Origin: Eonycteris spelaea
Taxonomy: Eukaryota; Chordata; Mammalia; Chiroptera; Pteropodidae
Direction of reading: 5' to 3'
DNA length: 64,000 nucleotides
NCBI GenBank assembly: GCA_003508835.1
Contig: PUFA01000655.1
Span: 57,446-121,445, forward strand
The notes under the pieces are model-generated. The model made no database searches, was not told the DNA's origin, and worked only from the letters and a program-made list of their open reading frames with translations. Below, one piece after another: positions 35,935 through 48,640 of this stretch; the first letter of the stretch is position 1, and each line of letters begins with the position of its first letter. A program made the translations under genes and the position numbers.

Positions 35935-36160
35935 TCATAACAAAATAATAGCAGCTACCAGTTATTGACCTACTTAGTACAGTTAATGAACTGTGACTTA
36001 ACTCATTATGTTTACTCCTAATAGCCAGATGAGTTGGCTACATTTACAAATGAGAAAACTGAGACATAGAAAGGTAAAGTGATGTGTCCAACAGCACCCA
36101 GCAAAGCCACGATTTCTACCCAGACCTCTCCAGTTCCACAGCCAATGTTCCTTCCACCCT
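35935..36160 (-). mobile_element. MIR SINE
   Basis: Antisense MIR: agcagctaccagttattgacc, tcattatgtttactcctaat, aaatgagaaaactgagacat, gtgtccaacagcaccca. Confidence 0.8.
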
Positions 36161-36420
36161 ATTATAATTCTACATTGGGAAACATTTTAATCAAATACAT
36201 GAGTGGGACACAATACTGTGTCAAATCCTTCCATGGGCCAATTAGTGTCACACTGTAAAACACTACAGCCACAGATTAGGTGCTCAAAACTATCTGCTGA
36301 ATCGAAAATCTGTTTAGGGTATTAAATCAATTTCCAGTTTACTGAAGGCTACATAACTTCAGGGCTCTTCTCATCACACTTTCCTTATTTTGTTGGTGAT
36401 AATAATGAAAACTGCTGCAT

Positions 36421-36786
36421 CCCTTTGTAATGGACTGAATATTTGTGCCTCTAAAAATTCACATGTTGAAATCGAACCTTCAGTATGATAGTATTAGGAG
36501 GTAGGGCCTTTGGGAGGTGATTAGATCCTGAGGGTGGAGCACTCGTGAATGGGATTAGTGCTCTTATGAAAGAGACCCCGGAGAGCTCTCTTGCTCTCTC
36601 TCTGCCACGTACAGATACAAGAAGGAAATGGCCATCTGCAACCTGGAAGAAAGCCTTCACTAGAACTTGACCCTGCTGGCACCCAGATCTCAGACTTCTA
36701 CCCTCCAGAACTATGAGAAATAAATCCCTGTTGTTTATAAGCCACCCAGTTTACAGTAGTCTGTAACAGCAGCCTGATTTAAGTAA
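36421..36786 (+). mobile_element. MaLR-like solitary LTR (copy 2)
   Basis: Same family as 20700-21062: atggactgaatatttgtgcc, tattaggaggtagggcctttg, tgaatgggattagtgctc, ccctccagaactatgagaaa with aataaatc and gtttataagccacccag. It is slightly longer at the 5' end than copy 1. It ends tttaagtaagata. Confidence 0.62.
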
Positions 36787-36859
36787 GATACCCTTCAATC
36801 CTATAATTGCACTCCTAGGAATCATACCCAGAGGATAGTCAGAAGCCTCTTTTGTTTTG

Positions 36860-36950
36860 AGAAAGGGGGAATGGGGAAGGGAGAGACACAGAGAGAGAGA
36901 AAAAGAAGAGAGGAGAAGTAAGAAGAGTAAAAGAAATGGGGGGGAGGAAC
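36860..36950. repeat. purine-rich (GA/GGA) tract
   Basis: About 90 bp of almost pure G and A (gagagagaaaaagaagagag). In the ERC2 transcript it is a pyrimidine tract. Confidence 0.85.
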
Positions 36951-37199
36951 CAATGTGGACACTGCATTTTCCATTAACAGTAAGATATGGCATTTTTGAA
37001 CCAAGAAATGAATCCTTTGGAGGAAGTCACGGGTTCATTTCTCACTGAGAAGTTAAAATTTTCAGTTCATGCTGTCAGATCCATTTCCAGCATCCAACAC
37101 GTGGTCACACTTAATTCACACAGAGTAGCCCCTCATATATAGGATAAAATCAGTTAACTGGACACATGAGCTAATTGTCAGAGACGGTCCATTAAATTC

Positions 37200-37830
37200 T
37201 TATGCTCTCTCTCCTCTACATCTGGTTAGAATGCAAACTGAAAGAACCTCTCAAAGGGCAAAGCAGCCATCTGGATCCAGAGACTTATATGTGTGCCTTC
37301 CCTTTGATCTCCCGAGTCCACTCCTAGGAATGGAACCCAAGGAACTCAACTGAAAGGCAGACAAGGATGTAGGTGCCAGCACATTCTTTGCATTTCTCAT
37401 GTTGACAAAATTTAGCAAAAAATTTAATGTGCGATACTGGAGGAATGGTTAAATAAACTGTGGCTTAGCCATTTGGTAGACTATGAAGCAGAGAATAATA
37501 AAAATCCTATCTCTAAAATATAACTCTTTGCAAGGGAAAATGCTCACAATAAAACCATAAGATAAAAAGGCCAGATTCAAAACCTGATAAACAGTATTAA
37601 ACCAATTTGTCTAAACAATAATAATTAGATAAATTATTTTACCTTTATATACAGCATAGTAAAGACTATAAGGACATAGTCCAAAATGCTAACTAACCAA
37701 GATGCTTGCTGTCTCTGGCTATTTGAATTTTTTTCATTTTCTTCTTTATATTTTATCTCTTCCAAATGAACATATTTTTTTCATCAGTAGAAGAAAAGGG
37801 ATTGTTTCAATGAACAATTTTTTAAATCTA
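37200..37830 (+). mobile_element. old L1M-type 3' region
   Basis: Reads cactcctaggaatggaaccc, gaggaatggttaaataaactg, ggtagactatgaagcagag, then cttgctgtctctggctat and a T-rich end. Decayed L1 3' sequence on the plus strand; limits vague. A fragment of the same kind sits at 36790-36850. Confidence 0.5.
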
Positions 37831-37984
37831 CATTCACCTTTTAGGAAATTGATTTGCAATATCTATAATAACCAAAGCATCCCAGGGAAAAGACAACTCA
37901 TTAAAACACAAAAAACAGAAAATTCTAAAGAATAAGATGAAACACATTCCAAAAAATAACTCCAGTCACTCTCAAGAGGCTTTT

Positions 37985-38125
37985 CCTTATATTTAATCCA
38001 TTCTCTACCACTGTAATTTATGTCCACTTAACTTGTTTTTTAATCTTGTTATTAGTCTTTGAATCCCCAGGTTGTAGCATAGTCCCTGACATAGGAATCA
38101 TTCAATAAATGCTTATTTAATACCA
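37985..38125 (+). mobile_element. L2 LINE 3' end
   Basis: Reads tctaccactgtaatttatg, gaatccccaggttgtagcat, ccctgacataggaatcattc and aataaatgcttatttaa. Confidence 0.7.
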
Positions 38126-38269
38126 GGAGCAACCATCCAGTAGAGTATGGAAGCCATGGTTTCAGTATTCCCTCAAATGCTCTTATTCCCCTCCTCCTAG
38201 CAACAGTTCCCCTTTGCTTTGGTGAACTCGTGCTCCCTCCTCATGGCTCATCTGGGGCTGTTGATTATC

Positions 38270-38825
38270 CACAGCAGCTCTGACCAGAAACAGTGACTGT
38301 TCAGGGAGTGGGGACATGCACCAAGCAAAGTCCTTTGCCTGGGTCAAAGTCCTTCCCTAAAAGTCAATACAGAGATATCGGAGAAGCGAAGTACTCCCCC
38401 ACTTCCAATCACTACGCCAGAGATGCCAGGTGTGAGAAGGTGCCTAAGACATCTGGGGACAACCTTGTCCAGCCACATGGAGGAAGCCATATCTGCAGGA
38501 AAACAAAAGGAGGCTGAGAAGCAGAGGGAAGGAGGGCAGAAATGAAGAGAGACAAGGCAAAGGCTGGAGAATGATACCACAGGCCAAGAGGAACAGAGAC
38601 CAATGAAGGCAGAGATAGATAGACACAGAGACAGAGAAAGACAGAGGTGGGAAGTGTTCTGGAAGCCTTAAGACCCCATTATTGGCCTTGATGACCTCAT
38701 TCCTGCAATTTAGCTTCCATTCTGTTCTTCCCATCTATGGTGAGAAAGTAAATTCCCATTTTTTCTTAGGTTGATTTGGTTTGGGTGTCTGTATTTGCAA
38801 CTAAAACTATCCTGACTTCTTTGTG
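38270..38825 (+). mobile_element. old retroelement 3' end, family B (copy 1)
   Basis: Shares with 42696-43112 the order gactgttcaggg, aaagtccttccctaaaa, gaggctgagaagcagaggg, gaggaacagagaccaatgaag, gaagccttaagacccc, cctgcaatttagcttccattctgttcttcc and ctatggtgag. It ends aaattcccattttttcttagg. Probably an old L1 or LTR 3' end; not named. Confidence 0.6.
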
Positions 38826-39715
38826 TCTCTAATAACTATAAACATGTAATATCAAGTTAGAATTCTTAAGAAATATAATATGGGGAAAAAACTGCTTTGT
38901 TTCTGAGAGGCTAGGGAAAGACCATGTCTGAAACTTATTAGAAAAGCTGATAACATTTGAAAAGTTGCCAAGCTGATTGATACTGATGATAAAGCTGATT
39001 GAAAAAAAAAAATCTCTCTGAAAGACTTGAAAGTGAGGCAAAGCTTATAGAATTGGAATACAAAAATCTGTATTTTTATTGAAGGGTGGCATTTATATCA
39101 GCACATTATGTTAAAATGTGGACTTTTCAAAGGTGATAGATTCTCTATTCAATTATACATAATGTAAGATGATTATCTAACATAATCACAATTAAAGAAC
39201 CGAGAGCTCCTTTCATCTCAGGGTCCCACGTTCTCTCATGTTAGCACACTAAGGACCCATATGGGACACGCAGATGTCAGATGCAATTTTTCCATGATTT
39301 CACCTTAAAAAAAAAAGTCATGATTTTTACAAATACATAACTAAAAGGATTGTTTTGAGTCAGCAGAGAAATCTGTAATTTAAAAAAAATAAAGTGAGGG
39401 GATATTCTGATAGGCAGCCACACCAGCATGCACTGTATAAAGATTGAAACACTTTGCCTAACATCATTAATAATTAACTGTAAAAAGAAACGCAATACCA
39501 TGGGCAGGACACCTTAAGCTAATGGAGCCTTGTAATAGAATGCAGTATCTGACAGAAAGTAGATTGAGAACTAAAAATACATATTAAAAATCCAGATCAA
39601 TTGGGCACCTGACCAAAAAAGCCATTTAAACAATAATTAGAAGCTGAGTTCATTTAAGTTACCACTTACCTGAAAACTATATCTGGGGACAAAAAAACAG
39701 CTCCACTGTGAGCCA

Positions 39716-40345
39716 TCCTTCCACTCATTCATTCATTCACCAAGTGAACAAAAACACGCAACAAGCAGCTGTGTGCCAACCACAGGAGACCTGGGAATAA
39801 ATAGGGTGGGTGGGCCTGAGCCTAAAAGGGAAAGCAAAGCAGTCCACAAATAATTTTTTTTAAAAAAAGATAAGAGAAGTATCTACTTTAGCTTGTAGGA
39901 CGTTCAAGCAAGTACACTGAAGCTAGGCTCAGAAGGGGAAGGAATGCTAATTGGATGAGAAAAGACGCAGGAAGAGCACCCCAGAGAAAAAGAACACCAA
40001 GTGCAAAATCCCTGAGCAGAGGAGTAGGAGTAGGAAGGAGAGACAGCACAGTGCAGTGGGTGAAAGCAGGACTCTGGAGCCAGTGGACCTGGGTTTGAAC
40101 CCCAGCTCTGTCTAAGATTCACTAGTGGTATGACCATGGGCAAGTTACTTAACCTCGCTGTGTTTTATTTAAAACAGGAAGAATACTTACTATAGAGTGG
40201 GATTATTAGAACAGTGCCTGGCACATGGGAAGCTATTGAGTACTGTGGTTGGAACAGAGAGATGAGGGGAGAGTAGCATGAGGCTAGAGCAGAGTGGCTG
40301 GGCCCAAATCACACAGGGCCTTGGTAAGAATAAATATAAGCAGCC
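39716..40345 (-). mobile_element. L2 LINE fragment, antisense, split by a MIR
   Basis: Antisense L2 parts: actcattcattcattcacc, acctgggaataaatagggtgg, then gaagagcaccccagagaaaa, accaagtgcaaaatccctg. After the MIR: gagcagagtggctgggccca, cacacagggccttggtaag, aagcagcctaggtc. The two halves read as one element. Confidence 0.7.
40045..40243 (+). mobile_element. MIR SINE nested in L2
   Basis: Near-complete MIR: acagcacagtgcagtgggtg, gactctggagccagtggacc, gggtttgaaccccagctctg, gggcaagttacttaacctcg, acagtgcctggcacatgg. It is one of the best-preserved MIRs in the window. Confidence 0.88.
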
Positions 40346-40645
40346 TAGGTCTTTTTAAAAGATCTCATTGTCTATAATAAGGACAACTGATGGAAGTGTG
40401 GAAATGAATGCAGATGTACCAGTTAGCCAGTAAGAAAACTTCTGTGATGTGTGGCTACAAAGAAAGAAAATGTCAATGTAGATAGTGCTGAGGCCATGAA
40501 AAAATGCTTAAATGATGTAATTACTCTACATCTTTAAAATTTCAATTTTATCACTAAAAAAAAAAATACTCAAATAGAAACATGAAATACTGACCCATTG
40601 CTTATTTATTACTCTGATTCTTATTAGAAAAATATGGATATTTTA

Positions 40646-41021
<376 letters not shown>

Positions 41022-41364
41022 AACAGGGGCATGGAAGATCTGGTCAAGGTATAGCCTTGAGATACTTTGAAAAAAAAATTTTTTGAGTGGATGAATACCT
41101 GAGGCAAAATATCAGCACCAGAACCAGCTAAACCTGGCCTAATGGTGCATAAACTAAAGGAGACTTAAGAAATGCTTCAAGCTCCCAGGTATCCCATTTT
41201 CTTCCATGTTTTTTTTTTTTCCTTCTGGAAAATAGGATCTTTCTTTAAAGGAATGACTCCCAAAAGGCTTAACTCACATCTGTAGGCAGGAAGGCACATG
41301 TCCACCATGCAACACCACAGTTCCCACACTCTGACTACCAACCAGGTAAAACCTGGCCTCTCAG

Positions 41365-41640
41365 CACAGAGGTAAGAGCTCAGGTTTTGGAGTCAAGGAG
41401 TTCAGATCCAGGTTTAGGTCCTGGCTCTACCACATACTGGTTATGTGACCCTAAGTCAGTCAGCTCTCTAATTCTCAGCATCCTCAACTGCAAAAGGGAG
41501 AAGGCAAGTTCACCTGTCTCCGTGGTATTTTGTGAGAAGGACTTGGTGTACTATTTATAAAGCATTTAGCAAAGCTTCTCATACAGATAAGCCCTTACTC
41601 TAAAAGGCAGTTATAATTATTATCAGTCTTTCGTTTCTGC
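41365..41640 (+). mobile_element. MIR SINE
   Basis: MIR: gtaagagctcaggttttggag, ggtcctggctctaccacat, ggttatgtgaccctaagtc, caaaagggagaaggc, with an AT-rich tail. It lies just beyond the RPS27 retrocopy. Confidence 0.82.
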
Positions 41641-41679
41641 TATGCCACCAAGATTAGGGATTAGATGAGGTAGAGAAAG

Positions 41680-42350
41680 AAAACACTGCTGGTGAACTGG
41701 TCAGCTGTTTTGGAAAATTGGCAGATCAACTAATGACGAAGTAACAACTACTCCATGGCCCAGTACTTCCTCTCCTAAATGTACACCCAACTGAAGTGCA
41801 TCCCACATGCACCAAGAGACAAGAACGAGAAGGCTCAAAGGCGTATCATTCATAATAGCCAAAAACTGGAAACAACCCATATGTCCATCAACAGTAGAAT
41901 GAAAGAATAAATGATGAAATGATGGTATATTTATATGATAGAATAACACATGGTGCCAAAAAATGAAGAAATCATGGCTATACTCAACTAAAGGGATGAC
42001 TGTCTCAAAGCCAATGTTGAATGAAAGAAACCAGACACAGAAGAACAGTCTGGATATTTCTATTTGTATAAAGTTCAAAAACAAGCAAATTAACTCTAGT
42101 GTTTAAGGATGCATACTGAGGTGGTAAAAGAATAAAAAAAAGAGATTACCATGAAGTCAGGGTAATGACTGGCTTTGCGGGAAAAAGGAAGGTTTGTGGC
42201 TGGGAAGAAGAACATGGGGCTTCTGGGGTTGTTTCTTGACCTAGATGGTGGTTACATATGTGTTATATTGATTCATCAAGCCGTACATTTAGGTTTTGTA
42301 TACTTCCTGTATATTTGTGATAATCCACAACAGTTGCAAAACTAATCAAT
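41680..42350 (+). mobile_element. old L1M-type 3' end
   Basis: Contains cattcataatagccaaaaac, acaacccatatgtccatcaac, then tctggggttgtttcttgacc, gatggtggttacatatgtg, cattcatcaagccgtac-like sequence and gtatatttgtgataatcc. This is an old L1 3' end on the plus strand, non-coding. Confidence 0.68.
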
Positions 42351-42695
42351 CTGCCTGCCCCATCTAATCCATGCCTTTTTTTCAGGAATGTGAAAGGCTT
42401 AGGGAATGTGGTTTATGCAGCTAGCTCTGCCTTTCTGAACCCACTGTCTGCTTGAGCCAAAATCCTAATGGGAGCCGACAGTCAGGGGGAATGCAGGAAA
42501 GGTAAGGAGGTAGACCTACCACCTAGGACTGTCTTGGTGGAACTGTCCAACCTTTCCATCCCATCTTTGGGGCTTGGCCCCTGTCTTGTATCATATCACT
42601 TTTGAGGCATAAAAATGAAGAAAAGTAAATAGAGACTTACAATTAGCATGGGCAAGAAATGAAAGACACAAAGAGAAATACCCCATGAACTATTC

Positions 42696-43112
42696 ATTCG
42701 ACATACACAAGTGACAAGCCAAAGTGACTGTTCGAGGATGGGCATATGACCCAAGCAGGGACAAGTCCTTTCCTAAAATCCATGCAGGAATAGTAGTGGA
42801 GAGAAGCACTTTCTCCTTGAGGCAGCCAGGCTACGAAAATTAATCTGGAGGCCACTTTCCAAAGCCCTGTGGAGCAAACCATGTCTGTGAGTAAACAAAA
42901 TAAGGCTGACAGAAAAGGGAAATAGGGCTGAGAGCTGGAGAGAGATAAGGCAAAGGTCTGAGAATGGTGCCTCACGCCAAGAAGAACAGAGGTCAGCGAA
43001 GGCAGAGAGGTGATTTGGAAGCCTTGAGTGCCCAGTTACACCACTGACATCCTAATTTCTGCAACTTAGCCTCAATTCTGTCCTTCCTAGCTATAGTGAG
43101 ACAATATGGGTC
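42696..43112 (+). mobile_element. old retroelement 3' end, family B (copy 2)
   Basis: Same motif order as 38270-38825 (gactgttcgaggatgggcat, aagtcctttcctaaaatcc, gaagaacagaggtcagcg, ggaagccttgagtgccc, ttctgcaacttagcctcaattc). Diverged, same strand, 4.4 kb apart. Confidence 0.6.
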
Positions 43113-43119
43113 AGGTCTT

Positions 43120-43625
43120 ATACTCAATTCTAATAATAGAAAGGTAAATAACATACAGAACTTCCTCTTAAGGATATCACAGTTTAATTAGGAAAACAGA
43201 CATGTCAACAGAGGTCAAACAGAGGTGGAACATCTAAACTAGATGAGAGTAGGAGAGGGAAGGGTCAGGGAAAGATTCTGGATAAAGTGACCTGTGGGCT
43301 GAGCCCTACGAATGCTTTGGATTCATCAGGAAAAAGTGAGGAAAAGGAACAGGGTAGGGGTAGCAAGGCAGATAAAACAAAGATGGGCAGTAAGAAAAGG
43401 CGTTCGTGGGGACATTAAGAGCACTTTGGTATTGCTGGAGTGAGGTGTGGATGGCAGGTGAAGCCAGGGAGGTGGGTCATAAAGTAGCTGAGAGCTACTT
43501 AAAGAGTCTAGACTTTGTCCTGTAGGCAAAGAGAGCTGTCTTTGAAAAGCTTTAATCAGGAGAAAAACAGGGTCCAATTTCCCTTTTAGCAAGATCAAGA
43601 AGATGTTTCCTAAGCCTATTATCTG
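43120..43625 (-). mobile_element. L2 LINE fragment, antisense
   Basis: Antisense L2: taaggatatcacagtttaat, acagaggtggaacatctaaac, gactttgtcctgtaggcaaag, tttaatcaggagaaaaacag. Confidence 0.6.
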
Positions 43626-43784
43626 AAAGAAAAAAAGACTTTTTCTTTACTCCATCTCATTCCCTCACTCCCTCTCTCTCTTTCTCTCTCCTCTTTAACT
43701 CTAACAGCCTGAATCTCTAAAACTCTCATCAGCTTAATAGTTTATTTCTTGAATTTTTTTACCCTAAATGTAAACAATAGGGAC

Positions 43785-44075
43785 AGCATCAGCTAATGAC
43801 AAGAGCAGCAGACCAGCTGTCCTGAGAGCTGGGTTCTAATCTGCTCCACCACTACCAGGCCTTATGAGCTAGGACAAGCTACCCATGTCTTTAGCTGTAT
43901 CTTCTCCAGAGGCAAAAGGAAATTAACAGTGTTAGTTCTATGCACCTCAGAGGGCTATTGTGAGTAGTAGGATAAAGTGGGTCAAAAACCATATCCCCAG
44001 TATCTTTGAATCTGCTGAAGGACTTTGGTAAAAGTAGCATCCTGATACAAAATAGCATCACACAGTACATTTGAA
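43785..44075 (+). mobile_element. MIR or MLT1-like fragment
   Basis: Reads gagagctgggttctaatctg, ctccaccactaccaggcc, gagctaggacaagctacc, then ttctatgcacctcagaggg, ctattgtgagtagtagg. Such order fits MLT1 LTRs or MIR; I cannot decide. Confidence 0.45.
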
Positions 44076-46850
44076 GCATTCTCTTGTTAATTAAAAATAT
44101 ATTATTCCTAACATTTGGTAAAACATATAAACATAGTATCTAAACTTTATTTTAAATGAATTAACAAGAATTTCTCTTACCTGTACATGTCCAATATTAT
44201 ATTTGGGTAATCTGTTTTGATTTTTTTATTTTCTAATAAGGATGGTATTAAATACTACAACTAAGAAGATATATAGATAGATATCTAATATTTAGCTCAA
44301 AATGAAGGTAAGAAAAACACACTAAAATATTTTAAAGTCCAAAGGTACCCAGAAAAGGTTTTCTGCAGGTAATAAAGCACTGGTACCTAAGCAGGGTATT
44401 GAAATTCCTTAGGGAGAATCATATGTTTCCTGAAGTTAGGTAGCAATATTGCCTTAAGATAATGCTGCACAAACCTAGTGGGAGAATCATTGAGGTTTGG
44501 GGATTTTTAATCTAATTTACAGAGCATATTTTTTGAGCATTATTAATTGCCTTGGGACAAGTTTTCTTTTAATGGTATGCAAAATAGTCTGACAATTGCC
44601 CACAAGGTGGCACCAAACTCATGCCCAGAACAACCAGGGGAGGTTTTTTTTAATCATAAAGCAGAGACATTCCAAATACTCGCCAGTTTCTTTATAGTGA
44701 ATCCTCAACAATAAGCCAGATCTACAGATATTAGCCTCCCCTTCTCCCTATTAGATACAAAAGTTAAAACCTATTGCCACCTACAAGAAAACTTTCAAAG
44801 TAGATGGATCTCCTCTCAAGACAGAACTCTTCCACTGGGCAGTTTTCAACAGAAAAAGAAAAAAGAAAAAAGTATAAGAGTCCTAAAAATAAATGTTCCA
44901 CTTCTTGGGAGGAAAAAAACCCTGAAACTAATTTAATGCACTGAATAGTACCCAAAGGTGATCATTATTTCTTTTGTTTTAAATTTTATTTGATTGAGCT
45001 TAGATGAGCCCATGTAAATCTTTAAAGAACTGAACGTTATTTAAAAATTGAAACAGATTTGCTGTTAATACTTAATGTAACAGGTCATGGTTATTTTAAA
45101 AGGATGAAATCTATTATTGGAGACCTTCTCCTTCCTACTCACCTCTATCCTCTTCCATCTGACAAAGGATGTTCTAAGGTGAACTGGTCCAGGCTGGCAT
45201 GGAGCTCTGGGTACCAATAATGGAAGTCGTTCTGAGAACAGACACAATGCTTCACTGGGTTAGGAAATATTTCTGCCAATTAAAAACAGTGTGCTGGGCC
45301 TGAGCCCCTGCAGCCAATCCTTCCATTTTGAAAAAGCAGAGGTTATGCAGAGCAAAAGATTATCCTCAAAGGGTCTAGCTTCCTGTTAGCACGAGAAGAG
45401 AGAGCTACCTGTGAAGAAGAGTTTATCTGTTCCCATTTGTAATATCCACCATAGATAAGAGTAACCATCTGTGAAGGGCTTGTACCATGAGCTCATCAAC
45501 CTTTTAGAAAAAAAGCTAAGAGAAAAGAACAGGTAGATGAATCCCATTCTGAGACTACCAAACTACCTATTATGAAGCATCATCTCACGAGGCATATCTG
45601 AGAAGGTTTCCTGATCCTGTTAGCAATCCTGAGTCATTTGTTCGCCTCCAAATCATTATTTCATCAAGGAAACACCCTTAATTGCAACCCCTTGGCTTCT
45701 ATACATTTGTGATTCCTGAAGACACAAGAAAAACTTCTGTTCACTTATTTCTCTTTCCTAAGCAAGGTATCACATACCCCTATACCCATGCAAGTGGTTT
45801 GTGATCTCAGGGACAAGACATTCTGGAAGGCTTGTGAATGTGCTTCCTGTAGCCCATGCTGCCCACCGGAGCAGACACTCCCACGGCTAGTTGGAGAGGC
45901 AGGGAGGCAAAGGGAAGCAAGGATGTGGTTGCATTACCAATGATCTTGGAGCCTGCTCATTTGTCTCTGCACTCTGCAAACCTGCAGTGCCGACCCTTCT
46001 CTGCCTCTGCCTCTCCCTCCACGTAAGGAATACAGAATGCCAGCTTTTCAGAATGCATCTCTCTTCTAAGCAGTCTTAGCTCAGAGCAACCTGGCAGACA
46101 TTTTAGCTCAAATGTCCAGACCATTCTAAAAATGCTGCAGAACCTCTTTCTTATCCTGATTTTTAAACCAACAATACTATTTGCTGACATCACAAAATGG
46201 AGAACAAATTCATACAATAAAATACTGTAATAACAAAAAACATGTATCATTTCTCTTAATTCACTTGGCGATACAAGAACTCCAAGATTTTAACAGGGGA
46301 ATGGCATGATGGAATTCAGTGTTGGAATCCATAATAATAAATATCCCTAGTGATGTAGCTTTTGATTAAAATAGGTAGGAAATTATCATTCATTAGGCAT
46401 TTTCCATGTGTTAGCCAAAATGCTAAGCATGTGTCAGCTTCCATTTAAAAATTTATTTCAGAACTGCGAACTTCCAAAGGCCTCATGGCGAATCGTTGAG
46501 TATGCCCTTCTGTACTGTCCAACACACATTTACTATCAGGCCACATCAGGGACCATTATTGACAGAAATGAAGCCATCCTGGACCCAGCTCTCAGAGGAC
46601 CTACACATGTCATCTGCATGTACATATCAGGTACTACCAAGAAGGGGCAATTACTCAACCATTATTCTAGACACCACCCTTATTAGAACATCCTTAACTA
46701 AAGAAGGAAAAATAAAATGAAATACAAAATTGAATAGAGTGGAATAGAGGGGTCATTAAGAATCTAAGAAATGCTTATCCATGCAATGAGGACATAATTT
46801 CTCATGAGGATTCTCTTTTAGCTCAAAGAGGAAAATAAGTTCTCTAAGAA
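44076..46850. other. unique intron sequence
   Basis: I see no gene and no nameable repeat in 2.8 kb, apart from short A-rich and T-rich patches. The open frames are short, with ordinary intron composition. Confidence 0.6.
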
Positions 46851-46854
46851 AGGA

Positions 46855-47117
46855 AGTGTTTATTCTGATGAAGTTCAAGTCCCTCAGCCTGTCTTTGCTG
46901 ATCTTTATTCTGCCCCAGTCAGGCCTTGGGCCAACAACACCCCTCCTTTTGAACTTTACCACACTTAAGCCTTTGCCAAGCTATACCAAGCTTCCTCCCC
47001 TTAACAGTACATGCTCTTTCTCCCCCACCAGGCTCATTCACCTCCGTTTTGCAACCTCCCAAGATATTTCCATCTCCCTCTCCCTCCTCTTCCCCTTCTC
47101 CCTCCATCTCTCTCAAG

Positions 47118-47178
<61 letters not shown>

Positions 47179-47330
47179 GCACGTGCATGCACACCAGACT
47201 GTGTTAGTTAGAAGGTCCACAGCCAACATTTCCCCATTAGGCTGTATACTCCATGAAGGCAAAGACTTTATCCTACTAATCATTGTATCCCTGATGCCTA
47301 CAACACATTAAACACTTAATGAATAATTAT
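46855..47330 (+). mobile_element. L2 LINE 3' end containing a CT repeat
   Basis: The right part reads ccccattaggctgtatactcc, atgaaggcaaagactttatcc, tgtatccctgatgcctac and cacttaatgaata, a sense L2 3' end. The (CT)n at 47121-47176 has expanded within or beside it. Confidence 0.65.
47121..47176. repeat. (CT)28 microsatellite
   Basis: Uninterrupted CT except for the first gcgcg. It creates spurious Leu/Ser open frames. Confidence 0.97.
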
Positions 47331-47979
47331 CAAGTTATAGAATTTTACTTTTTAGATAACTTCACTTTCTCTCCCAAAAGATGATACATTCATAGAGGAC
47401 GAAAAGTGTCTGGCTTCCAGAAAGTGCACCAAAAATGTTCACTGCATAAATAAACAGCAAACATTAGGCCACAAGGCAGAGTTGTCTAAATTAACTAATT
47501 ATTCCTTATTGTAAAGTTGGATTTTTTTAGATCATAAATTTCTTTCTTTTACAAAGTCATTGTTAGTTTTGCAAAGTCTGTTGTTTGCATTCATTCAAAA
47601 CCACAACATAATGCCAGACTAAAGAATTCAATAACAACTAAAAAAGGATTACTTATTTCAATAACCTTATCTGTTGAAATTTAACATTCTTTTTTCCCCA
47701 GAGAATTTACTGCATGATCCCTGGCTCCAAACCCAACTATGCCTGTGTTATTAGGACTTATCAGAGTAAATAGGCAAAGAGAGGCAGATGGATATTTCAA
47801 ATATCACGTAAAACAAAATATCCTTTTACATTTGTAAAATAAATATGATTTCATTGCTCATATCTCCTGGATAAAGTGTCCAGAAGAAAAAGCAAAGAAA
47901 ACAAATATAAAGAAAGGACCCAAGGCCTCTCAGAATGTCTAATAACCTAGGTTAAGCTGGCCACTTGATACCTGGAGCA

Positions 47980-48240
47980 TAATCAGGCCTCCACTGCCCA
48001 CTCAGTCCCCCTCCTCCTTCTCCACCCTCCCTGATTAGCACACTGAGTGAGCCTGACAGCAACAAGCCTTCATGTGGTCTGTTAAGCACAAAGCTCACAA
48101 TTACTGTAACCAAGTGCCCTAATGTCTGCCTCTAATAAATGCCTGCACCATTGCTAACAATGAAGAGCCGAAAGCTGCTCTCCCTCAACTCCTCGCCCCA
48201 CCCCTCCACATCCTCTCCACATCAAACCCAAAAGAAGTAA
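47980..48240. promoter_or_regulatory. possible conserved noncoding element
   Basis: This unique, non-repeat stretch has a texture unlike the surrounding AT-rich intron. It has C-rich flanks around a motif-dense core with ctgattag, aacaatg (SOX-like), cataaaggct-type words and ctaataaatgc. It could be an enhancer. The call rests on composition and motif words only. Confidence 0.25.
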
Positions 48241-48394
48241 CAAGGATAAAAAGCATTCTGTTCTGAAAGGTGGACCTAACACCAATATACATTTACTATG
48301 AAAATGGATTTAAGTTATCCCCTCAGTACTTCTTTTCCTGTATTCAAGCCATCCTATCACACCATTAACCCCAAGCAAAAATTAAAAAGGCAAC

Positions 48395-48640
48395 AAGCAA
48401 ACAAATAAAACAAACTCACAGACACACAGATAACAGTATGGTGGTTACCAGTGGGGAAAGAGGGGGTGGGGGAAGGTGAAGAGGATAAAGGGGGTCAAAT
48501 ATATGGTGAAGAGAAGGAGACTAGACTTTGAGTGGTGAGCACACAATGGAATACAAAGTTGTACACTGAAACTTATATAATATTATTAGCCAAGATTAAT
48601 CCCAATAAATTTAATTTTAAAAAAATCAGAATTGGAGCGT
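48395..48640 (+). mobile_element. bat-type L1 3' UTR fragment
   Basis: Reads caaactcacagacacacag, gtggttaccagtggggaa, ggggtcaaatatatggtg, gactagactttgagtggtg, agcacacaatggaatac, atcccaataaatttaa and an A-run. It matches the 3' UTR seen at 23138-23300. Confidence 0.8.

Noticed and set aside
46856..47311. 151-codon plus-strand frame with poly-SL repeat
   Set aside because: Created by the (CT)n microsatellite inside L2 sequence.
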